Position numbers and translations under genes: made by a program. Shown here piece by piece: positions 12,186 to 23,290 of a stretch of 64,000 nt of DNA (its first letter is position 1; every line of letters begins with the position of its first letter). The DNA is from Gossypium raimondii (lineage: Eukaryota; Streptophyta; Magnoliopsida; Malvales; Malvaceae): NCBI RefSeq assembly GCF_025698545.1, contig NC_068572.1, positions 2,604,001 to 2,668,000 on the forward strand, given 5' to 3'. The notes below the pieces were generated by a model that was not told the origin of the DNA, did not search any database, and worked only from the letters and a program-made list of their open reading frames with translations.

Positions 12186-12450
12186 CCCCCCACCACCGAC
12201 CCCCCCTAATAAACATTGGTGCCGCCAATGGTATTGCTTTCATTGGTGCCGCTTAATGGCTTTTGGCACCTTTGGTGCCGCTAATCCCATTGGCGTGACT
12301 AAAATACACCGTCACATCGGTCGATTTTTTTCAGTTTTTTTGATATATTTTGGTAAATAAAAATATATATTTTAGTAAATAAAAAAGTTATAACATTTTG
12401 ATAATTTTTATTTTTGTTATAATATTTTAGTAAATATCCCATGTATTAGA

Positions 12451-13228
12451 GGTCCATAGTGATTATTTTTAATTGTTCTTGGTCTATTGTATTATTTCAA
12501 TATTTGATACGTAATAATAAGATAAAATTATTTGTATTATGATTTAGGGTATTAATTTTTTCGACTAAAAAATTGCTCTCTAACTCCAACCAATAGTTTC
12601 CTTTTATCAATATAGGATAAGATGCATTATTCATATTAAATTAATTGATATATAAGGTTTATTAGTAAGTGTTAGTGTAGCAATAAAACACATTACGTTC
12701 ATTTGAGGAGAATATAGATTCGAACTTAGGAGATAATATTGTTGAAGTAAATAACTATGAACCCGAACATGAATAGTAATTCTAAATGGTAAAAGCACCA
12801 TGAAGATCCTTATATTAAGAGTTGAATTACATTTTACCTCCACTATTAAAAAATTGACAAATTAGTTCTTTCTATTAAAAATTTATCAATTTTTACGTTA
12901 AAAACTAGTTCATATGCACTAGTATAAAATACACATAACACGCCATATATTATTTGTCTCATTATTTTATCAATTATCCTTATTTTAAACAGTAAAATAA
13001 ATAATTAAAAAAAACAATTCACACTTTAATCTAAAATACTTTTTAAATAAAGTGATAAAACCCAGGTGTATTTAAAAAAAAATGCAGCAGGTAATTTTAA
13101 AGTGAAAAAAGTATGGTCTGTCTGTCTTTGGAATAGCTTTATTTTCTACCAAAACCTACTTTCTGCTAAATTATTGGGATTGCTTGGATTCTAAGCGAAG
13201 TCTCATTATTCGATCGCTGTACTTCACC
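12451..13228. other. Region between the MULE and the RNase III gene
   Basis: It holds the displaced downstream flank of the GST gene, a partial MITE (12788 to about 12970, starting GGTAAAAGCACCATGAAG, with no matching right end seen) and the immediate upstream DNA of the RNase III gene. No confident TATA box was chosen. The stretch from about 13138 to the start codon is also present upstream of the second RNase III copy (from 23878); sequence further upstream is not shared. Confidence 0.6.
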
Positions 13229-15464
13229 ATGGAACACCACTTCACCCAACTCGACGACGGCGCCTCCGCCGACGTCAAACCGCCGTCTAATTTCGGAGCG
13301 GCGGTTGCGACGGTGCTCCTAGCTTTGCTTTTACAAATATTTTGGCGTTGCTGTCGCTCAATTTACCGTAATCATGTCAAGAAATACAAGTTTTCTAACA
13401 TGGACCGGTCGATAATCGCCGCCGTGGAGAAGATCCTTAAATACACGTTTGAAGACAAAAGACTCCTGAAAGAAGCCTTGACGCACTCTTCGTGCCGCGA
13501 AGACATGTCGTACGAAAGACTGGAGTTCATTGGGGACGCGGCGCTCGGCTTGGCTGTTGCTACCCATTTCTTCTGTTCGGAACCGCGACTGAACCCTGAC
13601 CAGCTTACGCGGCTCCGAAAACAAAGTGTAAGCAACGAGAGACTGGCGCTCGTGGCGGCTAGGCATAAGCTTCACCGGTTCATCAGGAGCAAAGGCACTG
13701 GTCCTCTTAACGACAATGTAAGCAGAAACTGTTAATTCTCCTCCAATTTTCAGTTTTATTTCTATGTTTATTCACTTACCTTTTATTGTTTTAAAACATA
13801 ATTTAATAATTTAATAAAATTTGTACTCGAGAATTTGCTTTAAAGAGTATTAAACTCCTTAATATTCGATATGAATTATTAAAAAAATTTGAAAATTTTG
13901 AAAAATTATCGAATTATTCAGGTTTTTCTAAAATTTATGTGATTAAGTTGATTTTAAAGAGAGAAAAAAAAACGTTTCAATGGATTTATTAGGAAAAAAC
14001 TTTTAGCTAGACACGCTTTCTTGCTCAGTCAGTAAAACGCATTAAACTGGACGCGTTTTCTTTCTCTATCTACGATTTGTTTAGGGTTTTTTTAATTTTT
14101 TAGGGTTAGAGTTTAGAAATTTTTAAAAAAATTTTATTTAGGATTTGTAATGGTTTTTAAAATTTAAGGTTTAGGATTTAGGAAATTATTATTTTAGGAT
14201 TTTTTTAATTTTTAACATTTTTATATATTCTTTAGATATTTTTTATGATATTTATATTTAGTGAAAAATATAAATTTTAGAATTGTTTTCAGCAGCTGTG
14301 ATAGTAAAGTGCGTCCATCCGGAGGCGTTTTTTTGTCAAATATGCTGAGACGCATTTTTCTTCTCTCTCCAAAATTAATCTAAACTGATAAGTTTCGAAA
14401 AACACGACCTAATCCAGTAATTTTTCAAAATTTTCAGCATTTTGGGTAATTTACTCTCAGTAGAGCTATATAATTTCAATTAATGAAAATGTAATACATT
14501 AAGCCCATGATATATATATCTTATTGGCTGAAGGTTAGGAAGTATGTAGATGCAGTTAAACAAGGAGACGATCATAAAAACTTGACAGTTCGAAGTCCAG
14601 ATATTTTGGCTGATATTGTCGAAGCTCTAGCCGGTGCTGTTTATTTGGATCTCAATTTTGATCTCACCAAGCTGTGGACGGTACGGTTCTTTCGTTTTTT
14701 CTTTATTCGGTTAATATAATTTTTGACCCTGCAGTTCTAGGACCAAAAACTATATTATCCCTTTCTGAGTGGGGACTGCAAGCATGCAACACCACATGCA
14801 TGGAGATTAGTTCATCATCTAATGTACACTTTATATGATGATATTGGCAGATATTTAAAGATGTATTAATGATAGATGAAATTAAGGTGCTGCTCGAGGA
14901 TTTTGGATCTTCTGAGATTATTGGAGCACAAGATGAGCTGTATGGATTATGTGGCAAGAGAAAGTGGGGAAAACCAGTTTACAGGTTGCATATATATAAA
15001 GATTTTTACTCTTTATATTTTTATTTTCAGGAATCTTGTCACTCTACTTTCTAAATTTTAAAATGTAAGTTTAATTGTTAACACGGTTAAATTTATTGGT
15101 GACCCACTTGGTAGAACTTGAATTTAACAAAATATTATTAATCGCGTTAACAGTTAGACCTGGATATAGGGACTAAATTCCGAATTTACAAAGGGTATAT
15201 ATAGGAACTTTTGGCATATTTTCTTTTATTTTTTTCCTGGAAAATATCTAATCATTTGTGTCCTTTGCTTTGGTGTTTTTTACTTACAGCCTAGTGAAAT
15301 TTGAACGTTGCCAATACGAAAAGATATACGTATTTTCAGTTGAAGTTGAAACAGACGTTGGTGTTTGCCACCACAAGGGTGATGAAAAATTAATCCCAAG
15401 AGATGCCCGTAACTCTGCTGCTTACCTTTTGCTTCGTTACCTGCAACAAGTTTCTATTATATGA
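13229..15464 (+). CDS. RNase III-like protein, one RNase III domain plus dsRBD (intact copy)
   Basis: Predicted double-stranded RNA endoribonuclease of the plant RTL type. The four exons are 13229-13717, 14534-14680, 14851-14984 and 15290-15464, all with GT-AG introns in consistent phases, giving 314 aa. The exon-2 start could also be 14543. Residues 22-39 form a hydrophobic segment (FGAAVATVLLALLLQIFW) followed by Cys, Arg and Lys residues, which could be a membrane anchor. The RNase III signature YERLEFIGDAALGL carries E99 and D103; DILADIVEALAGAVYLD carries D190 and E193. All four metal-binding acids are thus present. A C-terminal dsRNA-binding domain (about 241-310) contains ELYGLCGKRKWGKPVYS and KGDEK, then NSAAYLLLRYLQ. 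Intron 1 contains a foldback MITE. The nearest families I recall are RTL2/RTL3-like proteins. A decayed copy lies at 23968-26374. Function and localisation are inferred. Confidence 0.85.
13891..14435. mobile_element. Foldback MITE in intron 1 of the RNase III gene
   Basis: The left end GAAAATTTTGAAAAATTA (13891) is matched by its reverse complement TAATTTTTCAAAATTTTC (ending 14435). Similarity continues inward for about 70 bp on each side up to AAAGAGAGAAAAAAAACG and its counterpart. Just inside the arms are GC-richer motifs such as CTGGACGCGTTTTC and GCGTCCATCCGGAGGCG. The same element occurs in intron 1 of the second copy, so it inserted before the duplication. No clean TSD was found. It appears related to 37931-38512 and 45036-45362. 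Confidence 0.7.
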
Positions 15465-16372
15465 GTCTCTTGGATCATATCTATGGGGTATATGAATAAT
15501 GTTATCGAATTTGGGTGAGTGTGGAATATGAATACATATCCGTTACTGTTATACACCATTCGAAAATTGATACCCTCGTGTGCTCATATTGGTATATACG
15601 TGTTGGATTTTACTATAGAAGCAACATATATTGGCAATTTAGGCAGCTTTATATTGCGACTTTGATGTTGTGGTACCTTCGGATAGTAAATTTGTAGTCT
15701 GAAAATTTCTGAAAGTTGAGCAATGATGGTTCTTGAACCAAGAAAACAGTTTTTTTTTTCCCTTTAAACCCAACGAACCATAGTTGTATTTGTAATTGAG
15801 GGACAAATCATTCCGGAGGCATATGGATTGTGTGATTGGTTCGATTTTCTCGTTTCAAATTTCATCCATCGATCTCTTGATTAGAATGTCAATTGTTGGT
15901 CTGTTTTATACCATCTATATGCCATATACTTTAATTTCATTTATGCTATTTGGCGATGTTTATAGAATCAGATCTATGGTCGAATCAATCTAACTACTTA
16001 TTTCAACCTTATTAGCTTATCTAGTTCAAATTAAATAAATAATTAAAAAATATAAAATTATATTCAACCGTTTCACGGATTATCCAGGTTTTGCTTTATG
16101 CACCAACCAGCTCAATTTGAACAACTTTTCCATTTTCCCTTCATAAGTTTTTTCTTGAAAAAAAAAACGTTTGTGTTGAATGACACAAACACTATTTATG
16201 CTATTTCAGGTTTTCCTTTCAAAAATAAAAGATTAAACTTTGCTATTAGTATATATGCTATGCGTAAGTTGTGGATTTAGTCTTTATACTTTAATTTTTA
16301 GATTTTTAGATTTTGTAATTTTAGAATTTTAAAATTTTAATCATGATCGAATGTTAGCTATTAAATTCCTGG
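15465..16372. other. 3' flank of RNase III copy A
   Basis: This non-coding sequence is shared almost base for base with 26375-27279 downstream of copy B, apart from small indels, so the duplicated unit extends about 0.9 kb past the stop codon. It should include the 3' UTR. No other gene is seen. Confidence 0.8.
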
Positions 16373-17357
16373 GTAATCTGTATATGCTGACATATACAGA
16401 TCGATTTTTAACAGCATAAATGCATAAAAAAATTCGTATAGAAGGATCAATTTACTCTTTGATTTAATAGACATGGATTAATTCGCCTATTTTTTTAGTA
16501 GAGAGAGTAAAATGCAATCTGACTCCTGGTAGATGGGCCACTATGATACTTTTACCGTTAGTGACTTATCTATGGCTCTTTGATATAATGTGTTTGATTG
16601 AGTTGATGTCACATATTAACCGAGTTTAACTCAATTGTAAAATTACTAAAAGCCCATTTCTTATACAAAGTAACAAATATTATTTTGATAGTGTTTATAT
16701 CATTTTATAGTTTGATAAATCTAAATATATATAAACATATGATAAAACTTATAAGATTTAAACCCAAAATATAGTAGCTTTTACTGTATCAATTTTATTG
16801 TTTTAATCACAATCACAATCATATTTAATATTTATATTATTTTTTTATAAATTTGTTACAGCTCGTCCCCGCCTTGATAATAGCATTGGCCGCTAAGTCA
16901 AAAGATTCAAAAAACGCAGCAATAGCCGAACTGGAACAAGGGCTGGTGCATTTGGAAGAAGCAGCCTCGACAAAGTTGAGCAAAGGGAAAGCTTTGTTCG
17001 GTGGGGAAAATCTTGGGTACATGGACATTGCATTGGGTCCCTTCTTGGTCTGGATTGGGATCATGGAGAAGCTTAATGGGGTCAAGCTGCTCAACGAAAC
17101 CAACACTCCGTCGTTGCTTCGTTGGGCTGATAGCTTCTTTTCTCATGCAGTCGTGAAGACTATTTTTCCTGAAGCTGAAAAGCTTATAGAATTTGCTATG
17201 AAGCTTATACCTGTCTTGGGAGATAGGCCTGAGCTAAGGTTGCTGCTCGGAATTAGTGATTAATCAGTGAGGATATTACCGAGTTAATAAAATTTGAAGG
17301 TTTGTAATGTTGGGTCACTGCTGTGCTTTGAATTTATAGACTAATTAATGTACTGTT
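16373..17357 (+). pseudogene. Orphan GST copy: half a MITE, intron 3' part, exon 2
   Basis: The sequence from about 16380 is a second copy of the GST intron from within its MITE onward, followed by an intact-looking exon 2 at 16862-17263 (133 codons and stop). It then shares the 3' flank up to GTACTGTTT at about 17357. Only a few residues differ from the exon 2 at 3731-4132 (for example KDSK for KDKK, and GD for RA near the end). No exon 1 exists upstream: the preceding sequence is the RNase III 3' flank. It therefore lacks the start codon, the catalytic Ser and the glutathione site, and cannot make a working enzyme. High identity implies a recent duplication or gene conversion. Confidence 0.9.
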
Positions 17358-19261
17358 TGCGAAACCATTTTTATTTTGAAAAACAAAAATTAGTTGTCGA
17401 CTTTAAAAAAACAAAAATTGGGAGTCGCCACCAATCTTTTATTGAAGTGTGATTGGATCACCTAAAAAATAGCTTGGTCTACGAGTTTTAGAAAAATGGA
17501 TCCGGAAGTCGGTTACGTACGAGGAAGGATTAGCACCCTCGTAACGCCCAAAATTGGTACCTAGTTAATTAATTAGTGTCTTAATGTCGAAAATTTAAAA
17601 TATGATCCTTAATAAAAACTTAAAAAAACGTTACTTATTAAGACTCTTATCATTTCGGAGAAAGAAAATGTCACACCCAATGTGTTAGGGCACGGCATTC
17701 TAATTCTTCAAAAATGAATTAGTCCAAAATACTCGTGTAATAAAATTTAAAAAAATATTCATTTGTTTAAGATTTATAAAGAAATCGCGGCCCAATACGT
17801 TAGGGCACAATTTCTCAAAATCCTAAACTTGGAATATTTCCTTTTTTTTTTTTTAAATCTTTATCTCGAGAAATCAATACGTCACATCCAATACGTTAGG
17901 ATACAACATATTAAATTCCCGACAACAAGCTTTTCATTTTATTTTTTTGATTAATGAGCAATTCTCGATTGTTAGATTTAACGAAGAAAATTGGAACCCA
18001 AAACGTTAGGGCTTAATTTCCTTGAAAATCCTAAATACGAGTATTATCTCAATTTTAAAAATTTTAAAATCGAGTAAAAAAAATAATGTAATGCTACATT
18101 AAGTGTAAAATACAATAATAAATACAACAATGGCATAGAAATAAACGAAATTAATGTACATAAAAAACAACGACATGTAAAGTATCAAATGAACAAAATA
18201 TAAATGGAAACATCAATCAATAAGCAAATGAAGGAAATAAACAAAAAAAATATAAAGAGAAAAGGTACAAAATATATACGTGGAAATTATGAAGAATAAA
18301 AACGTAAACATAACTTACACATAAAGTTTTAGGGTTATAAAACTTATATATAAAATACATAATGCATTTATGAAAATAAGAAAATAAGAAAATAATATAT
18401 ACATATGCGTTAAAAATATAAGTAGGTAGTTAAACATTTTCAAAATAAATAAATAAATAAAATAGATATATATATATATATATGTATATATTATAAAACG
18501 TATGTATGTATACATGCATATATATAACAAAATTTGAAATTGAAAGGCATAAAAAAGTAAATAATGATGATACAAGATTAATGATGCCACATAATAGTAT
18601 TAATAATATTAAAATAATTAATTTAATAAAAAACTAAAATAACAAATAGAGGATTAAATAGCATGAATAATAAAAGACCAATGAATTTAAAACAAAGAGT
18701 ATAAAATAAAAATAAAATAAAATGTAAACAGATTTGAAAATAATGAATTTGAAAATGAATGAAAAGGGAAAAAGAGATTTGAAATCAACAATATACAAAT
18801 CAATAAATAAATTATACACAAATCAACAAAATAAGAACAAGCCACAGAAAATAAAAACGCAAGAGAGAGAGAAATTTGAGTAAATACTCTTAAGAATTAT
18901 TATTACTCCCAACTCCCGTCCCCTTTACAATGAAGAGAGAGGCCTCTATTTATAGTTGAGCCTCCCCAAATCCAACGGTACAGATCAATTGCATCAACGG
19001 CTAAGATTAAAGGGTATCTACAAATTAAATCTCTAAGATTAAAAAATCATATCTTCTAAGATTACATATCATATCTAAGATTGCATATCATATCTAAGAT
19101 TGCATATCCTTGAAGATTATGTTTCCATAAGCTTGTAGATGGACCTTCAACCTTTTCAAGTAATGGGCCATTTCGATCGGGCCAAATGATATAATTTTGT
19201 ACTGGACTTAGACTTTGTTGGTTTATTATTTTTTTGTGAGCCCGGGCTAAAATTGGGTATT

Positions 19262-22139
19262 ACAGCTGTAACACCCGTTACCCGTATTCCTTACCGGAAC
19301 AGAGTATGAGGTATTACTAAATTTTTAAAAAATTTCGACAGCATTCCTACTTATTTTTGCTTAAACCTCCTGCAAATTTAGAACACATTCCAATATACCA
19401 ACCAATTTCATTTGTATAAACACACATATAGTTTAACTATTAATAAACACTACATTTAAAAGGGAACCATAACATATATTTACATGATGATCCCACATTA
19501 CATAAAGTGTCTATACATGCCATAAAATTTCGGAACACTAGTAGTAAAATACCCCAAATGTGAAGGATAGTGTAGATGATTGTCTGACTTCGTTCCAATT
19601 TCCGAGTTGTTGGAAGTCACTATAACCAAGAGAAAAATAAAATCGAGTAAGCATATAGCTTAGTAAGTAAACACATGATAAATAAGTAATTACTCCCATA
19701 ACTACACCAAAATATAAACTTATTCATGAATAACTTTATTGTTTAGGCAATTTCCAGCAAGCTGTTTTTCTGCGTCATAGTCGCTAATTTATTTTTATCT
19801 GGAGCTACAGGGCTCCAAATTGAGTTCCGTAAATTTTCCTGAAACTAGACTCATATACCATTTCACCATAAAAATTTCAGAATTTTAACCCAGCAAATTA
19901 GTACAGTTTATTCATTAAACCTTCCCCTGTTTCACTGCCCAACAGTTCTGACCCTTCCTCACTAAAATTCACTTAACTCTCTGTACAAAATTTGAAAAAT
20001 GGTTTCGCTTGTTTCTAATAAAATAGACTCAATAAGGATTCCAGGGATATAAATTTCATGCCATAATTATTTTTTTACAATTTTGGTAATTTTCCAAAGT
20101 TAGAACAGGGATCTCGAAATCAATCCAGCCCTGTTTCAGTAAAATTCAGATATCTCCAAAATACAACTCCTTTGCTTATTCTATTTCTTTCATATGAGAA
20201 TAGATACATTCAACTTCAATTTCATATATTATTCAGCTTCCCATTCATTTTCCACCATTTATGGTGATTTTTCAAAGTTACCCAATTGCTGTTGTTCAAC
20301 ACAGTTTATAATTAAATCGTTCCTTTTGCTTTTTGATATTTTCTCCCATCTCATACATGGGTCGATTTAGTATTCAACTCAATATTTACCCCATAAAATT
20401 TTCCACCATATGGCAATATTCATCTTCCACACTTTTTCGTTGAACACTGGAATGTTAGCCGTTATTGGTGGATCCCGACTTAGCACCACCACCTGAATCG
20501 GGAATCAAGACTTAGCAACCCTCGGGGAATCAGCACATAGCAACCCCTTTTATTTCAAAGATATGGTGGATATCGCACTTAGCACCACCAATGAATCGGG
20601 AATCAAGACTTAGCAACCCCTGGGAATCAAAGACATAGCAACCCCCTTTTCATTTCAAAGATATGGTGGATATCGACTTAGCACCACCAATGAAATCGGG
20701 AATCAGCACTTAGCAACCCTCGGGGAATCAGCACATAGCAACCCCCCTTTTCATTTCAAAGATATGGTGGATATCGCACTTAGCACCACCAATGAAATCG
20801 GGGAATCAGCACTTAGCAACCCCTCGGGGGAATCAGCACATAGCAACCCCCTTTCACATTTCAAAGATATGGTGGATCACGCACATAGCACCACCCATAA
20901 ATCGGGGAATCAGCACACAGCAACCCCTTTTATATACAACATACTACGGCTTATTCCGAGTGTTCAACCCATAACCCATATATTGCAACCCTTTATCACC
21001 TTTCCCGATTTAACAACATTTTTAGGATATTGCCAAACATTTATTTTAATTCCAAATAAATCTCAACATATATCAAATAATATCAAAATAATACATTAAG
21101 TCACGTGTTTACTTACCTCGGTGCAAAATATCGTAATTTTGCACTTTACTCCACTATCTTTTCTTTTCCCCGTTTGATATACTCTTCACGTCTTTCTTGA
21201 TCTATAATAGCAAATTTAACTCGTTTAATATTCACATTTATTAAAATAATCCACCACCCAACTTTTTGAAAATTACAATTTTGCCCCCAAACTTTTGCAT
21301 AATTACACTTTTGTCCCCAAGCTCGGAAATTAAACTTCATCACTTATTCTTAAGTTTTATAACATGCTGAACATTTTTCCCTTCTATGGCAACATCAAAT
21401 TCCCACTCCAACACATACTTTTGAATATTAATTATTTTTACCGATTATGTCTATTTACCCGTTTTCGCTTAAAATTGCTTAGCAAAAGTTGTTTAACATA
21501 ATCTCTAGCTTCATATTCCACCATAAAACAGCAAAATAAACACATTTCACCTATGGATATTTTTCCAAATATGAACCCTAACACGAATTAATGGTAGAAT
21601 AAGCTAAACCAAGTTACCGGGACTCCAAAAATACGAAGAACATTAAAAACGGGGCTTAGAATCACTTACTATGGAGCTTGAAAGCTTAAAAACCCTAAAT
21701 ATGGCTTCCCCCTTGCTGATTTCGTTCACCATGAAGAAGATGATCATATTTTGCCATCTTTTTCCCATTTAATTCTATTTAATAACCAAATGACTAAAAT
21801 GCCCCATTTAAAAAAAATCTATTTCACCCATTTCTTATGTCTATTTTTGTCCATCAACTAACTAATGGTCTAATTACCACATAAAGACCTCCAATTTAAA
21901 ATTTCATAACAATTAGACACCTCTAAGATGTAGAACTCAACTTTTGCACTATTTACAATTTAGTCCTTTTGACTAAATTGAGTGCCCAAACGTCGAAATT
22001 TTCGAACGAAATTTTTACGAAAATTTTCCGTGAAATTGTAGACCATAAAAATATAATAATAACCATATTTTCCCTCGTCGGATTTGTGGTCCCGAAACCA
22101 CTATTCCGACTAGGCCCAAAATCGGGCTGTTACAACAGC
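19262..22139 (-). mobile_element. Solo LTR (Gypsy family A) nested in element B
   Basis: A 2868-bp LTR at 19267-22134, beginning TGTAACACCCGTTACCCG and ending CGGGCTGTTACA, with the TSD ACAGC on both sides (19262-19266 and 22135-22139). The insertion lies exactly across the boundary between the 3' LTR of element B and its polypurine tract. It shares its ends and much of its interior with 8752-11591 and 29669-32481. It contains a strong internal tandem array (about 20460-20930). Confidence 0.92.
20460..20935. repeat. Tandem subrepeats inside a family A LTR
   Basis: Alternating modules containing AATCAGCACTTAGCAACCCC and GATATGGTGGATATCG recur about five times with a period of roughly 110 bp. 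The homologous array in the LTR at 29669 covers about 30905-31285 and differs in copy arrangement. The short open frame across it is a by-product of the repeat. Confidence 0.9.
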
Positions 22140-22279
22140 TGCCCCTCTTTACTCGTTGTCGTGTAACAGGAACGGAGTAAAGACTTTAGAAATGCCCAAT
22201 TTTGCCCGATCGTGCTGGACCTTGGTACTCTCTTCTTCTTCAAGTAGCCTCATTCCTTCCTACTGCATCTTCAAAGGTA

Positions 22280-23045
22280 TAGGAATTAGTGCTTCGATCC
22301 ACTCCACTGTAATGTCAGGGAGCTAGGATTTGTACCTTGTAGTCTGCTCCGCTGCATTTTCAGGGAGATAAGATTCGCCATCTTCAATCTATTTAACCGC
22401 AATGTCGAGAAACAAGATCCGCTGTCGTAGCTTCAATCTGTTCCACTACACCACTAGGGAAGTAAGATTCGCCTTTGTGGCTTCAATCTTTTTAATTTAA
22501 TGCCAAAGAGATAGGATTCGCTGCCCACAGCTTCAATCCACTCCATTTCAGCTAATCCAAGCCTTAACATCAGGAAAATAAGATTCACCGTCGTGACTTC
22601 AATTTGCTCCGCTGCGACGCTAGGTACATAAGATTCGCCGTTGTGGCTTCAATTTTTTCATTGCAACGTCATGGCGATAAGACTGGTGTCTTCGATCTAC
22701 TTCGCTGTCGGTGCATGAAGGCAAAATCTGCTATCTTCAAACTGCTCCGCTGCAACCCAGGGAGGCAAGGCTAGTGTCTTCGATCTGCTTCACTGTCAGT
22801 ATAGGAAGGCAAGATCTGCTATCTTCAGCCTGCTCCGCTGCAACCCAGGGAGGCAAGGCTAGTGTCTTCGATCTGCTTCACTGTCAGTACAGGAAGGCAA
22901 GATCTGCTATTTTCAGCCTGCTCCGCTGCAACCCAGGGAGGCAACGCTAGTGTCTTCGATCTGCTTCACTGTCAGTACAGGAATGGAAGATCTGCTATTT
23001 TCAGCTTGCTCCGCTGCAACTCAGGGAGGCAAGGCTTTGTGATTT
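22280..23045. repeat. 88-bp tandem array built of two 44-bp half-units
   Basis: GCTCCGCTGCAACCC recurs at 22744, 22832, 22920 and 23008, exactly 88 bp apart (the last copy has one change). Each 88-bp unit consists of two related halves, CTGCTCCGCTGCAACCCAGG... and CTGCTTCACTGTCAGTACAGG.... Sequence upstream to about 22280 contains more diverged single half-units. It lies in the internal 3' region of Gypsy element B. The open frames over it are translations of the repeat and not genes. Confidence 0.92.
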
Positions 23046-23148
23046 TACCGATCTGTTTTCTAGGGAACATGACATGTATAATGAACCTAAATATGCCTAA
23101 GATTAGGATGGCATGATCGAAATGCATCAAATGCTCTTTGGTAACAAT

Positions 23149-23290
23149 TTTTTTTTTTGAATCAATTAACTCTTCAATATTACATCAATAGCAACAAGTA
23201 CAAAAAAGATTCAAATTTGTTGGTAACAAGATTTGAACCAAGGACCTAAGAGAAATGAGCAAGCATCTTAACCAACTAAGCTAAACTAAT
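23149..23290 (-). mobile_element. Probable tRNA-derived SINE
   Basis: On the minus strand the head reads TAGCTTAGTTGGTTAAGATG (an A-box-like promoter; consensus TRGYNNARNNGG), then, about 45 bp on, TTGGTTCAAATCTTG (B-box-like). A body of about 80 bp follows, ending in an A-tract (plus-strand TTTTTTTTTT near 23150). A tRNA-like head with both internal Pol III boxes and a 3' A-tail fits a plant SINE. No clear TSD was found. It lies at the broken end of Gypsy element B. Confidence 0.6.

Larger units (their letters stand above)
4239..12450. mobile_element. MULE (Mutator-like element), 8.2 kb, with 10-bp TSD
   Basis: The element spans 4249-12440 and is flanked by identical ATGTATTAGA (4239-4248 and 12441-12450). 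It starts GGGTTTTTTACTAAAATATT and ends AATATTTTAGTAAATATCCC. Long imperfect inverted repeats (about 4249-4520 and 12190-12440) include GC-richer inner modules such as GGCACCAATGGTGCC. Inside are a transposase N-terminal half (+, 5127-6389), a convergent PMD gene (-, about 6388-8086), a solo LTR inserted later (8752-11591), a compound microsatellite and a polypyrimidine tract. Without the nested LTR and its TSD the element is about 5.35 kb. The element looks non-autonomous because the catalytic transposase region is missing. Removing the element and one TSD restores continuous sequence downstream of the GST gene. Confidence 0.93.
17358..23140 (-). mobile_element. Truncated Gypsy-type LTR element, family B (minus strand)
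   Basis: The 3' LTR is 17358-19264 (TGCGAAACC... to ...GGGTATTACA on the plus strand, a TG...CA LTR in both senses). Next to it, read on the minus strand, is a purine-rich tract AAAGAGGGGCAGC, as expected for a polypurine tract. After the nested solo LTR, the internal 3' region resumes at 22140 and contains a tandem array. No gag or pol frame and no 5' LTR are seen. It is inserted in the 3' flank of the orphan GST copy, and the expected right host flank is absent. The LTR interior shows four spaced copies of a CCAATACGTTAGGGCAC-like motif (near 17674, 17789, 17883 and 17995). Long non-coding 3' regions with tandem repeats are typical of Tat/Ogre-type Gypsy elements, but that placement is tentative. 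Confidence 0.65.

Noticed and set aside
11870-12243. Lys/Glu/Arg-rich open frames on the minus strand
   Set aside because: They translate the CT-rich polypyrimidine tract inside the MULE; no domain and no coding pattern.
18315-18819. Hydrophobic minus-strand frames as small membrane proteins
   Set aside because: They translate AT-rich simple sequence inside an LTR (Ile/Tyr/Phe/Leu from TA-rich codons).
20460-20935. CRISPR-like regular repeat array
   Set aside because: Units of about 110 bp with no unique spacers, inside a plant LTR; a plant nuclear context excludes CRISPR.
22711-23116. Repetitive open frames with a recurring SICFTVS-type sequence
   Set aside because: Direct translation of the 88-bp tandem array; absence of stops follows from the repeat unit.
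23222-23290. A functional tRNA gene
   Set aside because: A- and B-box-like sequences are present, but the acceptor stem and cloverleaf do not close and a SINE-like body with A-tail follows.
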